Origin: Thermoplasmata archaeon
GTDB taxonomy: Archaea > Thermoplasmatota > Thermoplasmata > GCA-020350865
Assembly: GCA_020348445.1 (NCBI GenBank)
Contig: CP070751.1
Coordinates: 4,462,970-4,516,000 of the forward strand
Length of the DNA: 53,031 nt
Direction: 5' to 3'
Part shown: positions 8,792 through 17,525 of the stretch, piece after piece
Layout: the number at the start of each line of letters is the position of its first letter
Numbering within the stretch: the first letter of the stretch is position 1
The notes under the pieces: generated by a model
Seen by the model: the letters and a program-made list of their open reading frames with translations, nothing else
Database searches by the model: none
Told to the model about the DNA's origin: nothing
Translations under genes and position numbers: made by a program

Positions 8792-9733
8792 ATGAGGAAG
8801 GCAGGCTCCATTCTACTAACTACTACACTTATTTTATTGTCCCTCCTGAGCCTGCTTTCTTACACCACTTCAGCAGGCCCCACGACACAGGTTATATTAT
8901 CACCTGAATATCAGGAAACTGAGGTGGCGGTGGATCCTGAGTCAGATGGTACAACTTTGGTTCAGGTAAATGTTACAGTTCGGACCGAAAGCCCTTTAAC
9001 ATTAACTGTTGATCTTTATGTTGAATGGCCCCAAGCTTCAGTGAGTATAACCCCCTCCAGTTTGACATTCAATACTGTTGGATTTGAAACGAAGGAGGTA
9101 TCAGTCCAAATTCAGGTTCCATTATTAACGAGTTCTTCTTCAGATATTTCTTGTTTAATAGAGGGATTGTGGTATCAAGGTGCTTTCAGCGGCTCGGTTT
9201 ACCCCGCTACAATAAATGTTAAAGTCCTTCCTTTTTACGAATGTAATATATTCTCTGACGAACCAGAAAAATCTGTAATTCAAGGTGGGAGCACGGATTT
9301 CAATTTTACCATTGAAAACAAGGGGAACTGTGATGATATATATCACCTTGAAATTTTGAATATGGAAAAATTAAAGTCCCATGGAATACTGGTCCAAGGG
9401 ATTAGAGAAATTGCAATTGAAGAACAGAGTGTCGTAGAAATATATGTAGATGTTAGCACATCCTCAAACACCCCTTCGCAAAAACACGCCATCCATATAG
9501 TTATCACCTCCTCAAAATCTGAATCTGACCCTCATGGTTTGGTGAAGGAAGAATACATGATAGTAATTAATGTCCAGGGTTCTCCTGAGTTCGCAATTTT
9601 TTCAGATCCTTTGGTTTTTATCTCTATGTTGGGAGTTTCTTTGGTTATTATCCTGATAATTGCTGTTGTGATTGTTGGTATCATGATATACCGTAGAAAA
9701 GGTAGAGCCGTCATCGTTGTAGAGCCATCATAA
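8792..9733 (+). CDS. array protein 1: secreted, single-pass membrane-anchored paralogue
   Basis: First of six tandem homologues, 313 residues. It has a Sec-type signal peptide (about 1-28), a beta-rich domain A (about 29-150) with the family motif C-x-I-x-G-x-W-x-QG, and domain B (about 155-270) with FTIENKGNCDD, resembling archaeal CARDB/NEW3 Ig-like modules. A membrane helix lies near 283-303, followed by a basic tail (RRKGR), so the bulk faces outside. I place the start at 8792 because the paralogues begin with the same ATGAGG(A/G)(A/G)GG block; an in-frame ATG at 8774 would add MNFLIY. Domain A is closest to members 5 and 6 (GP-x-TQV and Q-E-x-EV motifs). Function is unknown; a surface receptor, envelope or adhesion role is inference. 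Confidence 0.85.
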   Translation: MRKAGSILLTTTLILLSLLSLLSYTTSAGPTTQVILSPEYQETEVAVDPESDGTTLVQVNVTVRTESPLTLTVDLYVEWPQASVSITPSSLTFNTVGFETKEVSVQIQVPLLTSSSSDISCLIEGLWYQGAFSGSVYPATINVKVLPFYECNIFSDEPEKSVIQGGSTDFNFTIENKGNCDDIYHLEILNMEKLKSHGILVQGIREIAIEEQSVVEIYVDVSTSSNTPSQKHAIHIVITSSKSESDPHGLVKEEYMIVINVQGSPEFAIFSDPLVFISMLGVSLVIILIIAVVIVGIMIYRRKGRAVIVVEPS

Positions 9734-9782
9734 TAAAACGAAAATTTTATCATATTCAAGTTATATATATTTCTTTGATATT
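9734..9782 (+). promoter_or_regulatory. array promoter copy 2 (most divergent)
   Basis: CGAAAATTTTATC gives a BRE/TATA pair in the same position as the other array promoters. The AACAATGAA block is missing and replaced by an AT-rich stretch (GTTATATATATTTC), which could be a second TATA box. The downstream ATGAGGAGGGCC start context is retained. Confidence 0.6.
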
Positions 9783-10670
9783 ATGAGGAGGGCCGTCCTT
9801 ATCCTACTTGTTTCAGCAATGATTTTTTTATCCATTGTTTGCACAATATCCCCTTCTGCATTAGCAGATCTAGATCCTACAATAACCTTAGAAGCTCCCT
9901 CTGAAATCGAGATCGATGTTTCTCCCGGCGCCCTATCGAGAGCCACTATCAGGGGAAATGTGACCTGCACAACAACGAGTATCGAAGATGTTTTAGTGAG
10001 AATTTCAGCTGATAACTCTCACGGCTCAGTCTCTATTTCTCCTTACACTTTGATCTTCGCCAAAGTAGGGACAGAAACTAAGCAGTTTAAGGTAAATATC
10101 ACCATTCCCCTTCTGACCAGTTCCTATGAAGAGCCCACGGTAACCATAAATCTGACATGGAGCCAAGGTGCACAAAGCGGCTCTGAAGAGCCTCATGTAG
10201 TTCATGTTGTTATATTGCCATTTTCCAGATTGGCGATATTTTCTGAGATGGCCGTGAAAGAAATTGTACAAGGAGAAAGAACAACCTTTAAAATGAGGTT
10301 TGAAAACACTGGAAATGCGTACGATACCTACTCAATCGAAATCGAGAATCTCGAATATTTAAAGGATCATGGCATTACAGTCACATCGGTGAGTCAGGTG
10401 TCGATAAAAGAAGGACATAACAAAACAATGTATGTTTTTGTGGATACATCTTCTGATACCAAATCATTAAGATCTTACAATATTAATTTTAACTGTACAT
10501 CTTCAACATCCGAGGAGTTCTACTATGAAGAGTATCATTTGGTGCTTAAGGTTATTCCAGGAATTGTCCAGATCATAACTAGCCCCATTGCACTTATACT
10601 GATTGCCATCGTAATAATCCTGTTAATCATTTATTTTGTGAAGAGAAAGAAAACAGAAAATCCAGGTTAA
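9783..10670 (+). CDS. array protein 2: secreted, single-pass membrane-anchored paralogue
   Basis: A 295-residue member of the same family. The signal peptide covers about residues 1-28. Domain A carries IDVSPGALS and a W-x-QG motif within NLTWSQGAQSG, but lacks the cysteine that normally precedes that tryptophan. Domain B contains RFENTGNAYDTY. The C-terminus is a strong membrane helix (about 266-287) followed by KRKKTENPG, so the tail is cytoplasmic. It is the shortest and most divergent member, in both protein and promoter. It is separated from its neighbours by only 49 and 55 bases, each gap holding a promoter, so the gene is transcribed on its own. Function is unknown. Confidence 0.85.
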   Translation: MRRAVLILLVSAMIFLSIVCTISPSALADLDPTITLEAPSEIEIDVSPGALSRATIRGNVTCTTTSIEDVLVRISADNSHGSVSISPYTLIFAKVGTETKQFKVNITIPLLTSSYEEPTVTINLTWSQGAQSGSEEPHVVHVVILPFSRLAIFSEMAVKEIVQGERTTFKMRFENTGNAYDTYSIEIENLEYLKDHGITVTSVSQVSIKEGHNKTMYVFVDTSSDTKSLRSYNINFNCTSSTSEEFYYEEYHLVLKVIPGIVQIITSPIALILIAIVIILLIIYFVKRKKTENPG

Positions 10671-10680
10671 ATATGGGAGA

Positions 10681-10725
10681 AATCGAAACGTTTATCACCT
10701 TCTAAAACAATGAACTTTTAATAAG
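10681..10725 (+). promoter_or_regulatory. array promoter copy 3
   Basis: AATCGAAACGTTTATCACCT followed by TCTAAAACAATGAAC and the ATGAGGAGGG start. It differs at only a few positions from copies 4 and 6, although the coding regions behind them have diverged far more. Confidence 0.8.
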
Positions 10726-11646
10726 ATGAGGAGGGTATGCTCGATAATCGCAATTATTCTGATTTTCCTTTCAATAATAAATTACCTCTCGTTTTCTTCA
10801 GAAGCAGATATCATAACACAAGTAGAAGTGGTACCAGATTCATTCTGTGAGGTGGATGTTTCTCCCGGATCTCTAGCCAATGCTACGGTAAATGGCACTG
10901 TTCTCTGTACAAATGTTGATCCAGCAACGCCAATTTTTATAAATCTTACTGTAAATTCTACAATAGGTTCAGCAAAACTAGATAAACCGCATATTGTAAT
11001 TCAAGGATCACATTCTTCAGAAAAGATTGAGATATCAATACAAATCTCAGGACTCATATCCCCCTATGTTGAACATGTATGCATTGTATCTGGTTATTGG
11101 GAACAAGGAGGAACAAACGGCACTGTAATTGAAGGCAGGTTCCTTATAATTCCTTTAAATTTTTATCGATTTAACTTACACAGCGAAAATCCTTTAAAAG
11201 AGGTAAGACAGGGAGAAAGAACTTACTTTGACCTGATTATAATTAATACTGGAAATTATCATGATGATTATATCATGGATATAGTAAACAGAGAGGAATT
11301 GGAATTATCTAATATCTCATTTCCTAGTGTTCCCATAATCTCCATCGAGCAAGGGGGCCAAAAGATATTGAAGTTGACTGTGGATACCTCTTCTGAAACA
11401 CCTGAGGGGGATTATCAGATTCTTGTGATTATTACATCTGTTGGATCTGAGAACAATGAAGACGAAAGTATTTCAGAGGAATATAATTTAACTCTTAATG
11501 TAATTAAAAGATCGAAGGGAAAAGATGAATCTGATGATTGGGAAATGGATGTACTATTTTTCCTTTTAATTCTATTTATTATTGCAGTGGTTATAATCGT
11601 TATAATAATGATAATAATCCTGATAAGAAGTATGAGAATTCAATGA
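10726..11646 (+). CDS. array protein 3: secreted, single-pass membrane-anchored paralogue
   Basis: A 306-residue member. The signal peptide is about residues 1-27. Domain A has VDVSPGS (43-49), cysteines at 41, 61 and 119, and YWEQGG at 124-129. Domain B begins with ENPLKEVRQGERTYF (154-168) and contains INTGNYHDDY. The C-terminal 30 residues are a long, almost purely aliphatic membrane helix ending in IRSMRIQ. Members 3 and 4 are the closest pair: both have IQGSH or FQGSH followed by SE, and the same VRQGE/VKQGE segment, which suggests a recent duplication. The gene has its own promoter. Function is unknown; the two conserved cysteines in domain A could form a disulfide outside the cell. Confidence 0.85.
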   Translation: MRRVCSIIAIILIFLSIINYLSFSSEADIITQVEVVPDSFCEVDVSPGSLANATVNGTVLCTNVDPATPIFINLTVNSTIGSAKLDKPHIVIQGSHSSEKIEISIQISGLISPYVEHVCIVSGYWEQGGTNGTVIEGRFLIIPLNFYRFNLHSENPLKEVRQGERTYFDLIIINTGNYHDDYIMDIVNREELELSNISFPSVPIISIEQGGQKILKLTVDTSSETPEGDYQILVIITSVGSENNEDESISEEYNLTLNVIKRSKGKDESDDWEMDVLFFLLILFIIAVVIIVIIMIIILIRSMRIQ

Positions 11647-11660
11647 CCTCCTCCCTAAAG

Positions 11661-11706
11661 AATCGAAACTTTTATCACCTTTTAAAACAATGAACTTTTT
11701 GATAAG
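11661..11706 (+). promoter_or_regulatory. array promoter copy 4
   Basis: AATCGAAACTTTTATCACCT, then TTTAAAACAATGAACTTTTT and the start block ATGAGGAGGGCAGGCTCG. The upstream ATG opens a six-codon frame whose TGA overlaps the true start as ATGA. A pyrimidine-rich stretch (CCTCCTCCC) just upstream may end the previous transcript. Confidence 0.8.
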
Positions 11707-12639
11707 ATGAGGAGGGCAGGCTCGATACTAGTATTTGCTATGATTTTCCTTTCCCTTTTGAGTTTGTTTTCCATTTCTTCAAAAGCAGGTGTCTTCACAG
11801 AAGTCACTGTTGAAGTACCACCAGCCTGTGAAGTGGATGTATCCCCAGGATCATCGGGGATTGCAACTCTTCAAGGGACTGTGACCTGTCAGACTTTAAA
11901 TACACTTACACCGGTGTCTGTGACCCTAGAGGCCACCTCAACAATAGGTTGGGTAACAATATCTCCAGGGGGAGTAATATTCCAGGGATCGCATCAATCA
12001 GAGGATATAAACATCACTATTGGAGTTCCGATAACCACCTCAACCACTGGGGATTATACATGCACGATATCAGGAACCTGGGAACAGGGACCAACAACCG
12101 GCCCAGTAAATGAAGATTCATTCCAGATTTTAATCAAGTCTTATTATATGATGACAATATACAGTGAAACTCCATTAAAAGAGGTAAAGCAGGGGGAAAG
12201 CACTGACTTTAACTTAACTGTGGAAAACACTGGGAATTGTGATGATGATTATCAAGTGGAAGTGCATAACGTGGAGGAATTGGAATCCTCCAATCTCTTA
12301 ATTCCGAAATTACCAAAACTCACGGTGGAGGAAGGATGTTTGAGGAACATCCAGTTGCCTGTGGATGCATCTTCTGATACGCCTACAGGGGAGTACCAAA
12401 TTAATGTGAGAGTAACTTCATGTAAATCCGAGGGAAGTGAAGATGGGATTGTGTTTGAAGAATATCCTTTGGTACTCAAGGTGAAAAAAGGGGGAGAGGT
12501 AAAGGACGAAATCAGCAGTAAGATCGGGGAGACTCTATTTGATCCAATGATTCTAATCCCTATTATAGTGATTGTTATCGTGGTTATTGTTGTTGCGGTA
12601 CTTAGAAGAAGTGCGAAAAGTCAGGGAGTTCCTTCATAA
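11707..12639 (+). CDS. array protein 4: secreted, single-pass membrane-anchored paralogue
   Basis: A 310-residue member that I used as the reference for the family. Signal peptide 1-27; domain A 28-150 with VDVSPGS at 43-49, cysteines 61 and 119, and GTWEQG at 123-128; domain B 155-262 with ETPLKEVKQGESTDF, VENTGNCDDDY (172-182) and additional cysteines at 211 and 239; membrane helix 280-299; cytoplasmic tail RRSAKSQGVPS. Domain B resembles the CARDB/NEW3-like modules seen in many archaeal surface proteins, and domain A is unfamiliar to me. The extracellular part has several N-x-S/T sites that archaeal N-glycosylation could use. Function is unknown. Confidence 0.85.
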   Translation: MRRAGSILVFAMIFLSLLSLFSISSKAGVFTEVTVEVPPACEVDVSPGSSGIATLQGTVTCQTLNTLTPVSVTLEATSTIGWVTISPGGVIFQGSHQSEDINITIGVPITTSTTGDYTCTISGTWEQGPTTGPVNEDSFQILIKSYYMMTIYSETPLKEVKQGESTDFNLTVENTGNCDDDYQVEVHNVEELESSNLLIPKLPKLTVEEGCLRNIQLPVDASSDTPTGEYQINVRVTSCKSEGSEDGIVFEEYPLVLKVKKGGEVKDEISSKIGETLFDPMILIPIIVIVIVVIVVAVLRRSAKSQGVPS

Positions 12640-12640
12640 G

Positions 12641-12688
12641 AAATCGAAAGATTTATCTATATTAAGTAACAATGAATTTTATGATACT
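12641..12688 (+). promoter_or_regulatory. array promoter copy 5
   Basis: AATCGAAAGATTTATC followed by AACAATGAATTTTATGATAC and ATGAGGAAGG. It is the same layout with more drift. The upstream ATG opens a six-codon frame ending in an ATGA overlap with the gene start, as in copy 4. Confidence 0.75.
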
Positions 12689-13585
12689 ATGAGGAAGGTC
12701 GGTTCTACTCTGCTAATAGCATTTTTGATTCTCCAGTTCACTTTCTGTTTTCTTCCTTTTTCCGCAACTGCTGGCCCCATGACCCAGGTTACAATGGACC
12801 CCGAATATCAAGAAAAAGAAGTGGATGTGGCACCTGGCTCCTCAGGTTTTGTATCCTCCGCAATTAATGTATCATGCCAGACCTTGGATCCTGCCCCCGT
12901 CATGGTGAGTCTTTCAGCCGATTTTCCAGATGGGGCTATCAGTTTAAATCCCGCCTCGTTGGTATTCCAGGGTCCTGAAACAGAGCCACAGGATGTAAAA
13001 ATCGGCATGACAGTTCCTTTGTTGACACAGGCTTCTGAGATACCCTGCACAATAAGCGGAACATGGACCCAGGGTGCATTTGCTGGTTCATTAGAGCCAG
13101 TTACTATATTGGTGTTTGTTCTTCCATTCCACCGCCCAAATATCTCCTGTGAATCCCCAAAAAAAGAGGTAAACAAAGGAGATGGCGTTTCATTTGAATT
13201 GAGGATCAACAACAGTGGAAATGCAGATGATATATTTCATATAGAAATAGCCAATTTAGAGGATTTGAAATCAAAGGGCATCACAGTTGATGAAATAAGT
13301 GATATTTCCATCGCGTTCCTGGGTCATGAACTTGTTCAGGTAAAGGTGCACGTATCTTCAGATACCAAGGTAAAAGGAGCCAATATAGATATCGTGGTCA
13401 CCTCAACTCTTGATGAAGAACAAGAAGAATTCACCTACCAAGTGAACATCAAAATCAATGATAATCCCTTCGGTCTGGATATCCTTTCAAATCCCTTGAT
13501 TATAGTGGTCATAATTGTAGTAATAATCGCAGTAATTGTATATTATGTAAAAAAGAAGAAGGCAACGCCTAAAAGCCATTCATGA
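12689..13585 (+). CDS. array protein 5: secreted, single-pass membrane-anchored paralogue
   Basis: A 298-residue member. The frame is open upstream to 12572 inside the previous gene, but the conserved start block places the start at ATG 12689, giving a normal signal peptide (about 1-31). Domain A has VDVAPGSSG, C-x-I-S-G-T-W-T-QG and paired cysteines. Domain B starts at ESPKKEVNKGDGVSF and has INNSGNADDIF. The membrane helix ILSNPLIIVVIIVVIIAVIV is followed by a lysine-rich tail (KKKKATPKSHS). It is nearest to members 1 and 6 in domain A. The gene has its own promoter and no operon link. Function is unknown. Confidence 0.85.
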   Translation: MRKVGSTLLIAFLILQFTFCFLPFSATAGPMTQVTMDPEYQEKEVDVAPGSSGFVSSAINVSCQTLDPAPVMVSLSADFPDGAISLNPASLVFQGPETEPQDVKIGMTVPLLTQASEIPCTISGTWTQGAFAGSLEPVTILVFVLPFHRPNISCESPKKEVNKGDGVSFELRINNSGNADDIFHIEIANLEDLKSKGITVDEISDISIAFLGHELVQVKVHVSSDTKVKGANIDIVVTSTLDEEQEEFTYQVNIKINDNPFGLDILSNPLIIVVIIVVIIAVIVYYVKKKKATPKSHS

Positions 13586-13586
13586 T

Positions 13587-13632
13587 CAATCGAAACGTTT
13601 ATCACTTTTAAAAGCAATGAATCTCCGATAAA
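13587..13632 (+). promoter_or_regulatory. array promoter copy 6
   Basis: AATCGAAACGTTTATCAC followed by TTTTAAAAGCAATGAATC and the start ATGAGGGGGGCAAGCTCG. The AAACGTTT core is a perfect palindrome, also present in copies 1 and 3. Confidence 0.8.
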
Positions 13633-14571
13633 ATGAGGGGGGCAAGCTCGATTCTATTAATAACCATATTATTATTCCAGTTCACATCGTGTTTACTTTC
13701 TTTTTCCACAATCGCTGGCCCCTTTACCCAGGTAACAATTGATCCCCCGTCCCAGGATGTAGAGGTTGATGTATCTCCTGGCTCAAATGGTGTAGCATCA
13801 GCCCAGATAACTGTTGCCTGTCAGACTATTGATCCTACGCCAGTTATGGTAACACTTTCTGCTGAATCCCCTGGGGCTTTAGTCGGCTTAAGCCCTAATT
13901 CTATGGTATTCCAAACCTTGGGAACTTCGAGTATAGACGTTACAGTCGATATCATCGTCCCAATACAATCCACTTCTTCAGATATGATATGTTCTATAAC
14001 AGGAACCTGGCAGCAGGGTTTATTTTCCGGCGAAGTTGCCCCTGCCACTATAAAGATAATCGTACTGCCCTATTACAGATTTGAATTATCCTGCAAATCA
14101 CCCCTTAATGAGACTTGCCAGGGTGAGGGGGCATGCTTCAATTTATCAATTGAAAACACGGGAAACTGCCGTGATGATTACGAATTAAAAATCACAAACC
14201 AGAAGGAACTGGAGGCAGACAACATCTCGATTCCCAAAACCGATACGATTTCCATCGGCAAAGGGGAAGTCATGAAAATCGAGATGGAGGTAAAAACCTC
14301 ACTCACCACACCCATAAGGAATTATACCCTCCACTTGACTGTAACATCCTTGGGTTCAAAAGCCGAATCAAAAACAGAGGTCTATGAAGTGCTGCCTTTA
14401 TTTCTCACAGTGAAGAAGGGAATGCATAATGAAACTAGAGCCAGTGAAAAGGAGCTGGACCTTCTCTTAAATCCAATTACTCTGATACTCACTGCGTTGA
14501 TTGCTATTCTCAATATCGCATTTATTATCAAAAGGAGGAGGTCGGCAAGAAGGTATTATCCACCAACTTAG
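13633..14571 (+). CDS. array protein 6: secreted, single-pass membrane-anchored paralogue
   Basis: The last member, 312 residues. The signal peptide covers about 1-27. Domain A has VDVSPGSNG, a conserved cysteine pair and C-x-I-T-G-T-W-Q-QG. Domain B contains ENTGNCRDDY and extra cysteines (SCKSP, ETCQGEGACF), making it the most cysteine-rich copy. The membrane helix near 280-299 is followed by an arginine-rich tail (KRRRSARRYY). The gene ends 37 bases from the convergent end of the helicase-associated gene, which closes the array. Function is unknown. Confidence 0.85.
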   Translation: MRGASSILLITILLFQFTSCLLSFSTIAGPFTQVTIDPPSQDVEVDVSPGSNGVASAQITVACQTIDPTPVMVTLSAESPGALVGLSPNSMVFQTLGTSSIDVTVDIIVPIQSTSSDMICSITGTWQQGLFSGEVAPATIKIIVLPYYRFELSCKSPLNETCQGEGACFNLSIENTGNCRDDYELKITNQKELEADNISIPKTDTISIGKGEVMKIEMEVKTSLTTPIRNYTLHLTVTSLGSKAESKTEVYEVLPLFLTVKKGMHNETRASEKELDLLLNPITLILTALIAILNIAFIIKRRRSARRYYPPT

Positions 14572-14608
14572 CTATCAAATAATTCCTCTTGGCACTTGGA
14601 CGTCTGAT

Positions 14609-15835
14609 TCAATGGCTCCAATCCAAAATTGAATATTCCACATTCTGCGGAATCCCACCCTTACATCGCTCTTTTAAAAACGCTGTCATCTCAGAGGGTG
14701 TAAGGCCAAGGCGTTTTCCTTTTCCCACAGTGTCTTTGGTGATTCGAAACACGCTCATGGTATCCAATTTTTCGGGTCTTGAGAACATGGCAAGTTCCAG
14801 AAGAACACGGGGATCAAGTTCATTTGAAACCACAGTCACCTCGAAATTTGGATGGACCATGAACTTTCCCATATGCGAGGTCATATCCTCAAGTAGATCG
14901 CTTTCGGAAATTTCGCCCAGACAGTACATGCCCAATTTCGTGAGCCTAAAGAATTTTTTATCTCCATTTTCCATAAAGGTCTCCACAATTCCCACGACCT
15001 TCAGCTTTTGGTTCAGGATTTTCCACACGTTTTTCTCATCAAAGTGAATCCATCTAAAGGGCTGGTTGCTCAAAAAAAGTGTGGCTCTTGCATTGGATAC
15101 AAAAAAGTCAAGAGAATACCACCTGCCCGTATCCAGTGCCGAAAGCTCGTCAAAAAAGAATTCTATATTATCCTTTCCCACGTCCTCCCTTCCAAGTTCG
15201 TTGCCCTCCCTGAGAAAATCGTATGTAAATTTGAAGATGTCTTTTACAAATCTATGGGGTGAAATAAGGACATTGCTCCATTTTTTATATTTCCTTTTGG
15301 AAAGTGATTTTAAGGCGGGAAGTGCCTTATAAACAGATATAAAGAATCTGGTTTCCTCGCTTTTGGTCGCCAGCAGTTCCTCTATTTTCTTTTGGGAGAT
15401 CCTTTGAGTGCCTACTTCACCTTTTTTTCGAAAGAGATGAAAGCCGTATTCAGAATCCATCTGCCACAGATACCAGAGTATAGAGTACTCGCCGCAAGGG
15501 GCCACTTGCGAGGGCTCAAGTTGCATTATGTGATCAAAATCAGAGGGTGAGGATAGAAATGATTCTGAAAGCACCTCGATCAGCTCCCTGGGAACTTCAT
15601 AGCTGAGCCCCTTGCTGGTTTTCTCACCGCTTTTTACTACAAGACCTTTTTCTACCAGCTTCTTTTCTGTTTCCTGCAGTTCCCATAATGAATATCTATC
15701 GAGATATATTCGTTTGAATTTTATCGCAGGGATTTTGCCTTTGTTCATGAGGATGAAGGATAAAAAAACTTTTTCGAGGTTGCTTGCCTTGGAAATTTCC
15801 TTCTTTCTTTCTCTAATTTCCCTATTTTGTTTCAC
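14609..15835 (-). CDS. helicase-associated domain protein (XPB partner, bacterial type)
   Basis: A protein of about 408 residues, downstream of the XPB gene and overlapping its end by 14 bases. The last 90 residues match, by eye, the helicase-associated domain (Pfam Helicase_C_3, XPB/Ssl2-like N-terminal domain; identification from memory): FMVHPNFEVTVVS, LLELAMFSRPEKLD, FRITKDTVGKGKRLGLT and GGIPQNVEYSILDW. In bacteria this domain sits in a protein encoded beside bacterial XPB. The N-terminal 300 residues look helical, with winged-helix-like stretches, and I cannot name them. I prefer GTG 15835, preceded by AGGAG; the longer frame starts at 15865. It is not the Bax1 nuclease that usually accompanies archaeal XPB. 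It probably forms a repair complex with the helicase. Confidence 0.75.
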   Translation of the reverse strand: MKQNREIRERKKEISKASNLEKVFLSFILMNKGKIPAIKFKRIYLDRYSLWELQETEKKLVEKGLVVKSGEKTSKGLSYEVPRELIEVLSESFLSSPSDFDHIMQLEPSQVAPCGEYSILWYLWQMDSEYGFHLFRKKGEVGTQRISQKKIEELLATKSEETRFFISVYKALPALKSLSKRKYKKWSNVLISPHRFVKDIFKFTYDFLREGNELGREDVGKDNIEFFFDELSALDTGRWYSLDFFVSNARATLFLSNQPFRWIHFDEKNVWKILNQKLKVVGIVETFMENGDKKFFRLTKLGMYCLGEISESDLLEDMTSHMGKFMVHPNFEVTVVSNELDPRVLLELAMFSRPEKLDTMSVFRITKDTVGKGKRLGLTPSEMTAFLKERCKGGIPQNVEYSILDWSH

Positions 15836-17525
15836 TGTTTTCTCTCCTGGCAAATTCTGTACCATCGATTATTGTGTATTTATAACCTTGCTCAGTTAAA
15901 AAAAGCTGCCTCTTCTCGGCATAGTCCTGATCCTTTGTGCCCCTCGTGACAATTGAATAGAATCTTGCGATGCTCCCGTCTTTTTTAGGCCTTAAAATCC
16001 TACCCAGCCTCTGGGCCTCCTCCTGTCTGGAACCGAACGTGCCCGAGATCTGTATCGCTACATTGGCATCTGGCAGATCCAATGCAAAATTCGCCACCTT
16101 GGAGAGTATCAACAATTTAATTTCACCGCGTTTAAAGGAATCGTAAAGTCTCTCCCTCTCCCTTCTCGGTGTCTTTCCAGTAATTATATGGGCCTTGAAT
16201 ATATCGGCCACCTTTCTCAGCTGGTCGAGATACATTCCAATTACCAGGATGTTATCATCCGCATGTCGATTCACGATATCTTTGATTATATCGTACTTAA
16301 TCGGATTCTCGGCTGCTATCCTGTACCTCTTTCTTTCATTTACCAGGGAGTAATTCATCTTCACATCTGGCGTCATGTCCACCCTGATCTCCAAGCACTC
16401 CGCAGTTGCTATCCATCCTTGGCTTTCAAGTACCTTCCAGGAGATATCGTACTTCTTTGGACCAATTAAACTGAACACATCCTTCTCCTTGCCATCCTCT
16501 CTTATCAGGGTGGCGGTCAATCCCAATCTGCGTTTTGCCTGGAGGTTCGCAGTGACCTTGAATACAGGTGCAGGTAAAAGATGCACCTCATCGTACACGA
16601 TCAACCCCCAGTTTCTCTTTTGAAACAAAGTAAAATGCGGAAACTCAGAATCCTTCTTAGGCCTCCAAGTTAGGACCTGATAGGTTGTGATGGTAATGGG
16701 TTTTATCTCCTTTTTTTCTCCTGTATATTCCCCGACATCCTCGGTTTTGACGGTGGTTTTGTCCCTGATTTCCTCGATCCACTGCTTTACTCCGATCACA
16801 TTGGGACAGAGGATGAGGGTGTTTTGGGAAAGCAGGCTCATAATGCCAAGACCAACCATGGTCTTTCCTGCACCGCAGGGCAGAACCACGGTCCCGCTGC
16901 CACCAGTGGGGCCAGCATTGGAATAGAAAACTGAAACAGCCTCTCTCTGATATTTTCTGAGACTGAAGGGCATCCCTCCCTTGGTTTTTTCAAGGAGTGT
17001 AATTGGATAATGCTCACCCTCCGCATAACCAGCCAAATCCTCCACTGGGTGCCCGATTTGTATCAGAACATGTTTAATTTCGCCCCTAGATTCGGGCTTC
17101 ACCTCCAAAACAGTCTTTTCCATGCGCTTTGTAAGATGTTTTTTTACCTTCTTGTTCCTCCAAATCTCGGAGATCAATGCGATATCCTGGGACTCGAGGA
17201 ATATCTTTTCTTCTTTTCTTTTCAATTTGAGTTTGCCAAACCTGGAGATATAGTCGTTGACCTCAAATTCGATATTACCGGGTATTGGATACCTCGTATA
17301 CCTTCTCAGAACATCCATCACATCCTCGCCCTTCATGCCTGATGCTGCCGCATTCCACAATGAGATGGGAGAGATTCGAAAGGTATGGATGTATTCGAGG
17401 CTCTTTTCCAGCTCCGCGAATTTGCTGATTTCGTCCCTTGCACTCTCATAAAATGGGCTCTCGACCTCTAAAAGCAATGTCTTGTCGCTTTGGACGATCA
17501 ATGGATTTTGGGATTTTAATGACAT
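15822..17525 (-). CDS. DNA repair helicase XPB, bacterial-type
   Basis: A superfamily 2 DNA helicase of about 567 residues. The N-terminal domain has NPLIVQSDKTLLLEVESP, FAELEKSLEYIHTFRISPIS and RYTRYPIPGN, the signature of XPB as found in actinobacteria and other bacteria. Helicase motifs from ATG 17525: Walker A GAGKT 218-222, DEVH 312-315, TATLIRED with the XPB-specific RED at 342-344, and QRLGR 505-509 in motif VI. XPB unwinds or translocates on DNA in nucleotide excision repair or related transactions. The frame has an in-frame TTG at 17534, but ATG 17525 fits the family start. The partner gene overlaps its 3' end, so the two are coupled. Confidence 0.93.
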   Translation of the reverse strand: MSLKSQNPLIVQSDKTLLLEVESPFYESARDEISKFAELEKSLEYIHTFRISPISLWNAAASGMKGEDVMDVLRRYTRYPIPGNIEFEVNDYISRFGKLKLKRKEEKIFLESQDIALISEIWRNKKVKKHLTKRMEKTVLEVKPESRGEIKHVLIQIGHPVEDLAGYAEGEHYPITLLEKTKGGMPFSLRKYQREAVSVFYSNAGPTGGSGTVVLPCGAGKTMVGLGIMSLLSQNTLILCPNVIGVKQWIEEIRDKTTVKTEDVGEYTGEKKEIKPITITTYQVLTWRPKKDSEFPHFTLFQKRNWGLIVYDEVHLLPAPVFKVTANLQAKRRLGLTATLIREDGKEKDVFSLIGPKKYDISWKVLESQGWIATAECLEIRVDMTPDVKMNYSLVNERKRYRIAAENPIKYDIIKDIVNRHADDNILVIGMYLDQLRKVADIFKAHIITGKTPRRERERLYDSFKRGEIKLLILSKVANFALDLPDANVAIQISGTFGSRQEEAQRLGRILRPKKDGSIARFYSIVTRGTKDQDYAEKRQLFLTEQGYKYTIIDGTEFARRENSETK

